A stretch of DNA of 10,170 nucleotides from Chamaesiphon sp. (lineage in GTDB: Bacteria > Cyanobacteriota > Cyanobacteriia > Cyanobacteriales > Chamaesiphonaceae), in contig JAJAYU010000126.1 in the NCBI GenBank assembly GCA_026786125.1, positions 1 to 10,170 on the forward strand, in the 5' to 3' direction. Shown here piece by piece: positions 1-6,496 of the stretch; within the stretch, counting starts at the first letter, position 1, and each line of letters begins with the position of its first letter. The notes beneath the pieces are model-generated. The model saw nothing but the letters and a program-made list of their open reading frames with translations, ran no database searches and had not been told where the DNA came from. The translations under genes were made by a program, and so were the position numbers.

Positions 1-48
1 AGCTAGGCTCTTACAAATGCTCGTGAAACATGTGGAATACACAGTAGA

Positions 49-327
49 GTGTCTGTCGCTCGAAACCCTTGCTTAGTCAAGTACATAGATTTTCGGACAG
101 GTCTATTAAAAATATACTACCCAGACAATCGACCATTCTCAAGTTTTGTTGAACTAGATCAACTGCGCCAGCAAGCGCAACAACAGGCGCAGCAAGCGCA
201 ACAGCAAGCGCAGCAAGCGCAACAGCAGGCGCAGCAAGCGCAACAGCAGGCGCAGCAAGCCGAACAAAAAGTTGAAAAATTAGCAGCTAAATTACGAGAA
301 CTAGGTATCGATCCCAACAGTTTATGA
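49..327 (+). CDS. Probable remnant or C-terminal part of a Uma2-family (DUF820) protein
   Basis: The reading frame starts at a GTG and gives 92 residues; an in-frame TAG at 4-6 limits any extension to about 14 codons. The last 50 or so residues are a Gln/Ala coiled coil (repeats of AQQQAQQ) followed by KLAAKLRELGIDPNSL. That ending is typical of the C-terminal tail of cyanobacterial Uma2-family proteins, a group related to restriction endonucleases. The preceding stretch (YIDFRTGLLKIYYPDNRPF) fits the segment that joins the nuclease core to this tail. An intact Uma2 protein is roughly 180-250 residues, so the catalytic core is missing here. Upstream frames are short and closed, which suggests a decayed gene rather than an intact small one, though a functional coiled-coil peptide cannot be excluded. 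No clear ribosome binding site precedes the GTG. The family call rests on the tail only. Confidence 0.5.
   Translation: MSVARNPCLVKYIDFRTGLLKIYYPDNRPFSSFVELDQLRQQAQQQAQQAQQQAQQAQQQAQQAQQQAQQAEQKVEKLAAKLRELGIDPNSL
175..258 (+). repeat. Four tandem copies of a 21-bp coding repeat
   Basis: Four consecutive 21-bp units (175-195, 196-216, 217-237, 238-258) each encode AQQQAQQ. Units 3 and 4 are identical; units 1 and 2 each differ from them by synonymous changes between CAA and CAG. The unit is seven codons, so each copy adds two turns of a heptad coiled coil and copy number can change without a frameshift. Confidence 0.9.
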
Positions 328-371
328 TTTATCATCGAGCGAAATTTACGATATTTTAATAAAACAACGAG

Positions 372-1814
372 CTAGTTCTTGGATAAACACCTGTCGCAAT
401 TACCACACCGCCAATCTTGAGTCTTAGGCTTGCAACCAAACGCTGTAAGTAAATATTCCCAACGACATCCAGCGTATTTAATATAGGTCGGAACTGCGCT
501 AAAAAGTGATTGCTGTTGTGCTTTAATCGATCGCCAATCAGGTGGTTTACCAGTAGTAGAGCGGCGATAATTAAATGGGGTTTCCCAGACTAATCGATCG
601 ACGCTATGTAGTAGCGATAAAGCAATTGCACTCTGGGGAAATTTAGTCTCAATCTCCCGCACATCTCCACTGACTGGCAGTTGTTTCGCCAATGCTGTAG
701 CTAGATCGTAATATTTATCGATACTTTCCGTGAAAAACTTTGATCGCTGCCGATCTTCGGGATACAATAAACCACTCTGTTCACAGACTAATAATAACGC
801 CGCTGCAAGTTTGCCATCTCGTCCGGCTCGACCGATTTCTTGGATATATTCAGCCAATAATACTGGGGGATGAAAATGGAGAATCCAGCGGACATTCGCC
901 TTATTAATTCCCATCCCAAAGGCACAGGTACAGACCACATATTGCAGTTGACCGCTCAACCACTCGCCCTCGACTCGCCGTCGTGATTGGGGACTCAGCC
1001 CTGCATGATAAGCGGCTGTTTTGTCACCCCGTGCAGATAGCCAAGCGGCTAATTCCTCGCTGGTATCGCGGGTACGGACATAGACTAGTCCCGATTGGTT
1101 CGGGTATTTATCGATAAATTTGGTTAGTTGTGCTTTTCGACCCCGTGGAGTCCAGATCTGCTTGACTGATAGCTGAAGATTTTGACGGAGCGGATTGAGG
1201 ATAAATTCGGCTGGATTGTCTAGTTGCAAAACTTGCTTAATTGTTTGCTGAGAGAGGGGGTCAGCTGTCGCTGTAAAGGCAGTGATCGAGATTTTGGTAC
1301 CAACTGGCTTATGTTGAATTAAGGTGGCGCGAATCGCTCCTAAGCGGCGATAGCTGGGACGAAAGGTTTCGCCCCAGTGGACGAGACAATGGGCTTCATC
1401 GAGGATGATTCGATCAATCTTCAGTTCGGGAGCACATAATCTCGACCAAACTGGGGTAGTGAGCAGGGTTTCGGGGGAGAGATAGAGTAGTTTGAGCTGT
1501 TGCTGTTCTAAAGATTGAAGTGTCTGTTTGCGCTTGGCTACGGGGATTTCGCTGTGGAGTAATCCAGCGGCTAATCCTTTTTCGGTAAGTTCCTGCACTT
1601 GATTTTCCATCAAGGCAACTAGGGGCGAGACTACTAAGGTGACTCCGGTACTTAATAATGCGGGTAGTTGGAAGCAAAGAGATTTACCACCACCCGTCGG
1701 CATGATAATCAGGGCATCTCGATTTTCGAGCAAACATTCGATGATTTCGCCCTGGGGCGATCGAAGATCATCATAGCCCCAAATCTGTTTTAATTTTGAT
1801 TTGATTCGATCCAT
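372..1814 (-). CDS. recQ: RecQ-type ATP-dependent DNA helicase, short form
   Basis: A 480-residue superfamily 2 helicase of the RecQ family, expected to unwind DNA 3'-5' in recombination and repair. Visible motifs are: Walker A MPTGGGKS (38-45); DEAH box (139-142), followed by the aromatic-rich loop HWGETFRPSYRRLG that couples ATP hydrolysis to DNA binding in RecQ; motif III TAFTATAD (178-185); motif V around AFGMGINKANVRW (298-310); and motif VI QEIGRAGRDGK (325-335). The C-terminus has the RecQ zinc-binding pattern, with C450, C470, C473 and C476 as probable ligands (GCRWEYLL, then CGNCDRC). The protein ends right after this module, so the winged-helix and HRDC domains of E. coli RecQ (about 610 residues) are absent. 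The ATG start gives a full N-terminal helicase region; no strong ribosome binding site is visible. It lies 70 nt downstream of the oxidoreductase gene on the same strand. Confidence 0.93.
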   Translation of the reverse strand: MDRIKSKLKQIWGYDDLRSPQGEIIECLLENRDALIIMPTGGGKSLCFQLPALLSTGVTLVVSPLVALMENQVQELTEKGLAAGLLHSEIPVAKRKQTLQSLEQQQLKLLYLSPETLLTTPVWSRLCAPELKIDRIILDEAHCLVHWGETFRPSYRRLGAIRATLIQHKPVGTKISITAFTATADPLSQQTIKQVLQLDNPAEFILNPLRQNLQLSVKQIWTPRGRKAQLTKFIDKYPNQSGLVYVRTRDTSEELAAWLSARGDKTAAYHAGLSPQSRRRVEGEWLSGQLQYVVCTCAFGMGINKANVRWILHFHPPVLLAEYIQEIGRAGRDGKLAAALLLVCEQSGLLYPEDRQRSKFFTESIDKYYDLATALAKQLPVSGDVREIETKFPQSAIALSLLHSVDRLVWETPFNYRRSTTGKPPDWRSIKAQQQSLFSAVPTYIKYAGCRWEYLLTAFGCKPKTQDWRCGNCDRCLSKN

Positions 1815-1823
1815 CCGAATATA

Positions 1824-1856
1824 TAGATACTGTCTTGAATATCAAAACAGTATCTA
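1824..1856 (-). other. Hairpin between the oxidoreductase gene and recQ
   Basis: A perfect 10-bp inverted repeat (TAGATACTGT at 1824-1833, ACAGTATCTA at 1847-1856) surrounds an inner 4-bp repeat (TTGA at 1835-1838, TCAA at 1842-1845) with a 3-nt loop and one mismatch between the two stems. It sits downstream of the oxidoreductase stop and 10 nt before the recQ start, both on the minus strand. There is no U-run after it on the minus strand, so it is not a classical terminator. It could be an operator, an RNA stem limiting recQ expression, or a processing site. Confidence 0.6.
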
Positions 1857-1884
1857 CATTTTACGATTGAGGCAAGGGTTGAAA

Positions 1885-2952
1885 TTACTTGCTCTTTACC
1901 AATTCAGCTCGATCGCGCTCAGGTAATTTCCAAACCTTACCATCTAATGCCATTTGTTCGATCAATGTAGCTAGGCGTAAGGCTTTCAGTGCCTGTTCTC
2001 CACCAACAGAAGGCTCATTTCCACATCTAACACAGTTGACAAAATGCTCTAGCTCTGCGTACAATGGCTCAACATTTTTGACATAAACTTTCTCAATTAA
2101 GCCATCCTGACGATATAAACCTTGGTGATACTCATTCAGGAGATCGGCGTTGTGACGGTGGATTGAGATTTCGTTGCTGAGGAAATTGGCTTCTGTTAAT
2201 GATTGACGGCAATGAGCGGCAATCAGGCGGGTTTTGCGGTGGGTGACTTTGCTAGCTGTCAGAGTAGCGACAACACCATTGGCAAAACCCAAGGTGGCTG
2301 TCACGTAGTCAAGATACTTGGATTCAGGACATCTACTCCCGCTTGCTGTCAAGCCAACTACTGGCGCGCCAGCTAGTTCCATCAGGAGATCGATATCGTG
2401 GATCATCAAATCAAGGACGACGGAAACATCGTTTGCCCGATTGGAATAAGGACTCATCCGGTGAGCTTCCAGAGCTAAGACTTTCTCCGTTTTGAGAACT
2501 TGACTGAGTTCTTGGAAGACGGGGTTGAAGCGTTCGATGTGTCCGACTTGGAGGATACACTGAGACTCGGCAGCAGCGTTGACTAAAGCTTCAGCTTCAG
2601 CAATGGTCGCAGCGATCGGTTTTTCAATTAGTACATGAATTCCGGCTTGCAAACAAGCGATCCCCACCTCGTAATGCAGCCTAGTGGGAACAGCGATACA
2701 GACAGCATCAACTTGTGAGATCAGATCGCGATAGTCTTCATAAAATCTAGCTTTGTACTTGCTGGCAGTTTCCAAACCCTGCTCGACATTTACATCGGCG
2801 ATGCCAACCAGTTTGACATTCTTGAGCAGGCTCAATACTCGTGCATGGTGTTGTCCCATATTGCCGATCCCGATTAGCCCTACTCTCAGCGGCTGAGGTG
2901 AACTCGACTGAATGCTTGTGTCTGATTTTCTGGTTGACATACTATTTCTCAC
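1885..2952 (-). CDS. Gfo/Idh/MocA-family NAD(P)-dependent sugar oxidoreductase
   Basis: A 355-residue protein with the two-domain Gfo/Idh/MocA architecture. An N-terminal Rossmann fold carries the dinucleotide loop GIGNMG (28-33). It is followed by the family motif EKP (110-112), with the catalytic-type lysine, and by a C-terminal alpha/beta domain with DLMIHDIDLL (181-190), which has the usual His/Asp pair. The motif GHIERFNP (137-144) is typical of the subgroup that includes UDP-N-acetylglucosamine 3-dehydrogenases, so a nucleotide-sugar substrate is plausible; the exact substrate cannot be read from the sequence. The GTG at 2952 is preceded by GGAGGAG (2964-2970) at 11 nt. An ATG four codons further in (2940) is an alternative start. 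The first 20 residues are Ser-rich and precede the fold. It diverges from queC; recQ follows downstream. Confidence 0.88.
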   Translation of the reverse strand: MRNSMSTRKSDTSIQSSSPQPLRVGLIGIGNMGQHHARVLSLLKNVKLVGIADVNVEQGLETASKYKARFYEDYRDLISQVDAVCIAVPTRLHYEVGIACLQAGIHVLIEKPIAATIAEAEALVNAAAESQCILQVGHIERFNPVFQELSQVLKTEKVLALEAHRMSPYSNRANDVSVVLDLMIHDIDLLMELAGAPVVGLTASGSRCPESKYLDYVTATLGFANGVVATLTASKVTHRKTRLIAAHCRQSLTEANFLSNEISIHRHNADLLNEYHQGLYRQDGLIEKVYVKNVEPLYAELEHFVNCVRCGNEPSVGGEQALKALRLATLIEQMALDGKVWKLPERDRAELVKSK

Positions 2953-3187
2953 TCTAAAATCTACTCCTCCACTACTGCGATAATTTCGATACTATCACGG
3001 CATCATGATTGTAAAGAACCAAAAAGTTTTGTTTATGTTCCTAAAGATTAGTTTTTTCCGATTTGGAGAATTTGTGATGTAAATCTTAGTCAATCTACTG
3101 ATGTAGAATTGCTAGATCCACGCTAAACCAGAAAAGTTAGAATAGAAGCTAACTATTTTTCCTTAGATCCTTCACCCTTTAACCGTT
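2953..3187. promoter_or_regulatory. Divergent intergenic region between the oxidoreductase gene and queC
   Basis: This 235-bp AT-rich gap must carry promoters for both divergent genes. On the plus side two TAGAAT hexamers resembling -10 elements lie at 3104-3109 and 3138-3143, neither with a well-spaced -35. The second overlaps a 6-bp inverted repeat (AGTTAG 3135-3140, CTAACT 3149-3154). On the minus side TTTACA (3015-3010) stands 15 nt before TAGTAT (2994-2989), a short spacing. GGAGGAG at 2970-2964 is the likely ribosome binding site of the oxidoreductase. I see no preQ1 riboswitch-like sequence ahead of queC. Promoter positions are guesses. Confidence 0.3.
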
Positions 3188-3862
3188 GTGAAAGCAGTTA
3201 TTCTCCTCTCAGGTGGTTTAGATTCTTCGACGGTATTGTATCTGGCCAAAAGTGAAGGTTACGATTGCTATGCCCTCTCTTTTGATTATCAACAACGCCA
3301 TCGCCGTGAATTGGTGGCAGCAAAGACGATCGCCACAGCAGCTGGGGTAATTGCCCATCAGGTGGTGAGCTTCGATCTTAGCTTATGGGGCGGTTCTGCA
3401 TTAACTGATAGTCAGATTTCTCTACCCCAAGATCGCGAACTCTCTGCAATGTCAGAATCTATTCCCGTTACCTATGTTCCCGCCCGCAATACGATCTTTT
3501 TGAGTTTTGCCCTCGCTTATGCGGAAGCGATCTCTGCCAATCGGGTTTACATTGGGGTCAATGCCCTAGACTATTCTGGGTATCCAGACTGTCGCGGCGA
3601 CTACATCGATGCGATGAGAACGGTATTCCGCTTGGGTACCAAGCAAGGCAGAGAGGGCGATCCGATCAAAATCATCACACCACTAATTGACCTGAAAAAG
3701 ACCGAAATTATCCAGCTTGGAAACAAGCTGGGTGTACCCTGGCAGCAAACTTGGTCTTGCTATTCAGGTGATCAAGTTCCTTGCGGTACTTGTGATTCCT
3801 GTTTGCTCAGATTAGCGGCTTTTGCCGAGTTGGGTTTAGTCGATCCCGCGATGGTTTGTTAA
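3188..3862 (+). CDS. queC: 7-cyano-7-deazaguanine synthase QueC
   Basis: QueC converts 7-carboxy-7-deazaguanine, with ATP and ammonia, to preQ0 (7-cyano-7-deazaguanine). PreQ0 is the precursor of queuosine in tRNA and of deazapurine DNA modifications. The 224-residue length is normal. The N-terminus carries the PP-loop ATP-binding motif SGGLDS (8-13). YVPARNTIFLSFA (96-108) and ALDYSGYPDCR (126-136) are conserved QueC segments. The zinc-site cysteines C191, C199, C202 and C205 are all present (SCYSGDQVPCGTCDSC). The start is a GTG that places the PP-loop at the usual distance from the N-terminus; an obvious Shine-Dalgarno sequence is lacking. The gene stands alone on the plus strand, with no queD, queE or queF in the window, and converges on the CBS-domain membrane protein gene. 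Confidence 0.96.
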   Translation: MKAVILLSGGLDSSTVLYLAKSEGYDCYALSFDYQQRHRRELVAAKTIATAAGVIAHQVVSFDLSLWGGSALTDSQISLPQDRELSAMSESIPVTYVPARNTIFLSFALAYAEAISANRVYIGVNALDYSGYPDCRGDYIDAMRTVFRLGTKQGREGDPIKIITPLIDLKKTEIIQLGNKLGVPWQQTWSCYSGDQVPCGTCDSCLLRLAAFAELGLVDPAMVC

Positions 3863-3868
3863 TAGCCC

Positions 3869-3944
3869 AAAGCCTAACTCCGGTCAGTGAGCGGAGCCGT
3901 TGGCATCGCCTGCGCTTTGCGCTTACTGAAAGCCTAAAGCCTAA
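3869..3944. repeat. Palindromic intergenic element flanked by 9-bp direct repeats
   Basis: Between the convergent stops lies an inverted repeat: TCAGTGAGCG (3884-3893) pairs with CGCTTACTGA (3920-3929) with one G/T-type mismatch, enclosing GC-rich sequence. It is bracketed by the direct repeat AAAGCCTAA at 3869-3877 and 3929-3937, with a third, overlapping copy at 3936-3944 that contains the last codons of the minus-strand gene. The sequence style (GAGCGGAGCC, TGCGCTTTGCGC) resembles small palindromic repeats scattered through cyanobacterial intergenic DNA. It may also serve as a bidirectional terminator for the two convergent genes. Confidence 0.65.
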
Positions 3945-5274
3945 TCCGCACCCGAACCCGATCAATCCTCGGTCCCACAGTCGAAACAACTGTAAAATGC
4001 CAGTCCCCATAATCTAAGGATTCCCCGTCTTGGGGAAAATGTTGCAATTTATTAAGCAAAAATCCAGCGAGGGTTTGATAATCATCCGCGAGGGGAAGAT
4101 TGATATTGAGCTGGGCGTTGAGATCTTCGAGGTTGATTTGGGCTTGAATCAGGAAGGTACCATCAGCTAACCGTTGTAATAGTTGTGTTTCTCGATCGGG
4201 TGTAACGTTGATCCCGATCATCTCTGAGATCGCATCTTGGCGCGTAATTAGCCCCGCAGTATTCCCGAATTCATCGATCGCAATTGTCATATGTCGATCA
4301 AATTGCTGCATCTGCTTGAGGATCACGCTGACAGGGGTGGATTCGGCGACAAATTCGACTGGTTGAATCCACTTCTCGATCGGGATTTGCCCCGCTGCTT
4401 TACCTTGAGCCAGCAAGGGTACAAAATCTTTAAACGAGACGACACCAACAATTTTATTCAGGGATGTATCGGTGACTGGATAACGACAATAGCCAGTTGT
4501 AGCGATCTTAATTAATAGTGTTTGACAAGTAGCTGTTTTGGGAACGGTGACAATTTGGGTACTGGGTACCATCACATCTGTAGCGATCTTGTCAGCGAAT
4601 TCTAGCACTTTAGTCAGGACTTCCCGTTGTTCGATCGCCAGTCCGCTCGATTCACGTTCCGTCGAAACCATCGCTTGCAGTTCTTTGAATGTCACCCGAC
4701 TACTGAAGGCAGACCACAGATCATCCCGATCTTCATAGCGATATTTGATGCCCACCAACCGTAAACATAGTTTAGTTGATCGATCAAGTACCCAAACTAA
4801 AGGACTAAAAATTCGGGCGATAGTCAGGCTCGGTGTCCCCAGAAAGCGAGCAATTTGCTCGGCATAAGTTAAAGCGATCGATTTGGGGATCAGCTCCCCA
4901 AACACAATCTGGAGATAGGCTAACAATACAAAGGTAAAAGGGATCGCCAGAGCGTGGGCTAGTGGCACATTCTCCGCGCTCTGAACGAAGATTTGGGCAA
5001 TTGCCCGTTCACCAATCCAGCCTAGTGTCAAAGTGGACAGGGAGATCCCCACTTGAGTAGTCGAGAGCAACCGCTCGATCCCCCGTTGTAAATCTTGAAC
5101 TTGCTTGGCTCGATCGTCGCCAGCCGCTACCAATTGGTTGATTCGAGATCGTCTGACTGATAAGATCGAGAACTCGGCGACCACAAAGAAGGCATCGATC
5201 GCAATCAAACCGAATACGATTAGGAGTCGCCACCCAATGTCTGAACCACCTAAAAGTGGATGAGGATCGTTCAT
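3934..5274 (-). CDS. CNNM/CorC (HlyC/CorC) family membrane protein with CBS domains
   Basis: A 446-residue protein with the complete architecture of this family. An N-terminal DUF21/CNNM transmembrane domain spans about residues 12-165, with hydrophobic segments near 15-38, 72-92, 107-128 and 148-164 and the family motif FGELIPKSIAL (125-135). Two CBS domains follow at about 230-290 and 295-357 (for example DVMVPSTQIVTVP and DEFGNTAGLIT). A C-terminal CorC_HlyC transporter-associated domain covers about 370-446. Members act in Mg2+ or other divalent cation export or homeostasis, with CBS domains sensing nucleotides; many remain untested. The ATG start fits the short cytosolic lead-in; no clear ribosome binding site is seen. 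It follows the hypothetical membrane-anchored gene by 44 nt and is probably co-transcribed with it. Confidence 0.92.
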   Translation of the reverse strand: MNDPHPLLGGSDIGWRLLIVFGLIAIDAFFVVAEFSILSVRRSRINQLVAAGDDRAKQVQDLQRGIERLLSTTQVGISLSTLTLGWIGERAIAQIFVQSAENVPLAHALAIPFTFVLLAYLQIVFGELIPKSIALTYAEQIARFLGTPSLTIARIFSPLVWVLDRSTKLCLRLVGIKYRYEDRDDLWSAFSSRVTFKELQAMVSTERESSGLAIEQREVLTKVLEFADKIATDVMVPSTQIVTVPKTATCQTLLIKIATTGYCRYPVTDTSLNKIVGVVSFKDFVPLLAQGKAAGQIPIEKWIQPVEFVAESTPVSVILKQMQQFDRHMTIAIDEFGNTAGLITRQDAISEMIGINVTPDRETQLLQRLADGTFLIQAQINLEDLNAQLNINLPLADDYQTLAGFLLNKLQHFPQDGESLDYGDWHFTVVSTVGPRIDRVRVRIRL

Positions 5275-5318
5275 TGTCGGGATTTTGGAGAGAGGGAATT
5301 AAGGGAAATCGAGAATTA

Positions 5319-6011
5319 TTACTTGCCAACTGGGACGCCAGTCGCTTCAATTTGTAGCTTTTTATCTACATCAGTCAATTGTAACGATACACTCTTGACT
5401 TTATCGAGCGCACTTTTGGGAATAGTCAGGCTAAATTTAGCTTCTTTCCCCGTCGCTGCCAAACTAGTTGGTAAACCATTAGTATTTGAGCTTATTGCCT
5501 GAGATCCATTGGTAACGGTAATCCCCTGCCCAAAATTGATTGGCTGGCTACCGCGATTGGCTACTGTCAATCGCATCTCGACATTACTACCTTTGGTTTG
5601 AACCGATTCGATCGTCAAGGAAATTCCTTGATCGTCTCTCATCATCGGTAATTTCGACACTGGTGCGCCAGTTTTTGGGTCGTTTTTGACCGCTTTCTCA
5701 AAATCAGCCGCTTTTTGTTTAGCATCCTTTGACTGTTGGGCATCTTTTTTCGGCACCTCAACACCGATTTGTTTTTTTATGTTAGCAATCAATTCTTGCT
5801 CTTGGATCAGTTCCAAGCCTTTGGTATTGGTATTCTGTTGGTTGCCACCTTTATTATTGTTAGGACGGATATCCGGCTGGGTTACACCTTTGAGTGCTTC
5901 ATGTCCAGAGACAAAACCGAGTACACCACTGAAAATTCCGGCTCCTAGCATGAAAAATAATAAGATACTAGTCAGTAATAATGTCCGATCGCCTTTGATA
6001 CTCTTTTTCAT
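5319..6011 (-). CDS. Hypothetical single-pass membrane-anchored protein with a beta-rich outer domain
   Basis: I do not recognise this 230-residue protein. It begins MKKSIKGDR, a positively charged start, followed by a hydrophobic segment of about 25 residues (10-35), suggesting an N-in anchor or uncleaved signal with the rest outside the cytoplasm (periplasm or thylakoid lumen). Residues about 48-64 are low-complexity Asn/Gln/Gly. Residues 65-115 are charged and probably helical, rich in Lys and Gln. The C-terminal 105 residues have alternating beta-strand character (ISLTIESVQTKGSNVEMRLTV, then NRGSQPINF), like an immunoglobulin-like or DUF4352-type sandwich. There are no cysteines and no visible catalytic motif. 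It lies immediately upstream of the CorC-type gene, 44 nt apart, so a link to that membrane protein is possible, but this is inferred from position only. Confidence 0.7.
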   Translation of the reverse strand: MKKSIKGDRTLLLTSILLFFMLGAGIFSGVLGFVSGHEALKGVTQPDIRPNNNKGGNQQNTNTKGLELIQEQELIANIKKQIGVEVPKKDAQQSKDAKQKAADFEKAVKNDPKTGAPVSKLPMMRDDQGISLTIESVQTKGSNVEMRLTVANRGSQPINFGQGITVTNGSQAISSNTNGLPTSLAATGKEAKFSLTIPKSALDKVKSVSLQLTDVDKKLQIEATGVPVGK

Positions 6012-6099
6012 ATTGATATTTATGTCGGGGGAAAATCACTTCAGACAGATACTATTAACCAATATCTATTAAATTTTAATGGAATCAGCTCGTTTTCTT

Positions 6100-6105
6100 T
6101 GTCAA
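6100..6105 (-). promoter_or_regulatory. Candidate -35 element for the membrane-anchored protein operon
   Basis: The minus strand reads TTGACA exactly. The best downstream -10-like hexamers are CATTAA (18-nt spacer) and TAAAAT (21-nt spacer); neither combines good sequence with good spacing. Its position, about 90 nt upstream of the start at 6011 and next to the nested inverted repeat, is reasonable for a promoter. Confidence 0.25.
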
Positions 6106-6112
6106 CATCCTA

Positions 6113-6205
6113 ACCTATTCTTTATTCTCAATCTGCTCTATATCTCTTATAACGCTCTTCCAGCCCATATCTGAGCAGATACCTTTTTTGATTTCAAGAA
6201 TAGGT
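6113..6205. repeat. Nested long inverted repeat
   Basis: Outer arms ACCTATTCTT (6113-6122) and AAGAATAGGT (6196-6205) are perfect 10-bp complements. Inside them ATCTGCTC (6131-6138) and GAGCAGAT (6173-6180) are perfect 8-bp complements, continued by ATAT (6140-6143) with ATAT (6167-6170) across a small internal loop. Together they give a long imperfect stem with a loop of about 23 nt. It could be a degenerate miniature inverted-repeat element, a structured RNA or a regulatory hairpin. No clear target duplication flanks it. Confidence 0.6.
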
Positions 6206-6335
6206 CAATCGCCACAGATGTCAATAAGTCGATCGTAAAACACTTGTAAATGACAATAGCAACCAGAGCGCGAGGACGGGGTTTATGTTCGGACATTAGG
6301 TCAAATGGGTAATATAGATATAGGGGAAATTAGTC

Positions 6336-6368
6336 AGGGTTTGCTCGCTGACGCAAACGGCAAACCCT
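6336..6368. other. Hairpin with two alternative pairings upstream of thrC
   Basis: AGGGTTTGC (6336-6344) pairs perfectly with GCAAACCCT (6360-6368). The inner GTTTGC (6339-6344) can instead pair with GCAAAC (6353-6358). The two pairings exclude each other because they share the left arm. The structure lies about 130 nt before the thrC start, so it could lie in the leader or upstream of the promoter. Confidence 0.5.
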
Positions 6369-6400
6369 TAAAAACTCGATCGTCTTCGTGTCTAGAGTAC

Positions 6401-6412
6401 CCATAATTATGG
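6401..6412. promoter_or_regulatory. 12-bp palindrome, possible operator, upstream of thrC
   Basis: CCATAATTATGG is a perfect palindrome. It ends 8 nt before the -10-like hexamer TAGAAT (6421-6426), so it lies where the -35 region of such a promoter would be. A dimeric regulator could bind here. A 12-bp AT-rich palindrome can also occur by chance. Confidence 0.3.
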
Positions 6413-6496
6413 TTCAATAGTAGAATCAGTAAGGGTCTGCGATCTTCGACTAGAGCAAGAGTCGCCCATCATTTCTTAATCAGGTAACGTCACATC

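Larger units (their letters stand above)
6012..6496. other. 485-bp gene-free divergent region upstream of thrC
   Basis: No convincing reading frame exists here. The region separates the hypothetical membrane protein (minus) from thrC (plus). It contains the nested inverted repeat at 6113-6205, a hairpin with two alternative pairings at 6336-6368, and a perfect 12-bp palindrome CCATAATTATGG at 6401-6412. For the minus gene, a perfect TTGACA lies at 6105-6100, with CATTAA 18 nt and TAAAAT 21 nt further on as imperfect -10 candidates. For thrC, TAGAAT at 6421-6426 could be a -10. AGGTA just before the thrC ATG is a weak ribosome binding site. None of the promoter calls is firm. Confidence 0.45.

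Noticed and set aside
175..258. CRISPR array
   Set aside because: The units are contiguous 21-bp coding repeats with no spacers.
328..371. Bidirectional terminator between the first two genes
   Set aside because: Only 4-bp complementary arms are visible; too weak to call.
1414..1677. Minus-strand open frame of 87 residues
   Set aside because: It lies wholly inside recQ in another frame and shows no recognisable protein features.
3100..3187. preQ1 riboswitch ahead of queC
   Set aside because: I could not find the small pseudoknot pattern with an A-rich tail and matching expression-platform stem.
3807..4010. Minus-strand open frame across the queC-corC junction
   Set aside because: It overlaps two well-supported genes and the palindromic repeat; Arg-rich shadow composition.
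5009..5350. Minus-strand 113-residue frame at the start of the CorC-type gene
   Set aside because: It is a frame shadow of the CorC-type gene and has no independent signals.
5686..6072. Plus-strand 128-residue hydrophobic frame
   Set aside because: It is antisense to the anchored protein gene; its hydrophobic, Cys/Phe-rich look is what the complement of Lys-rich codons produces.
6168..6181. TATCTG-AG-CAGATA followed by six T residues as an intrinsic terminator
   Set aside because: A 2-nt centre cannot form a hairpin loop; the right half is better explained as an arm of the nested inverted repeat.
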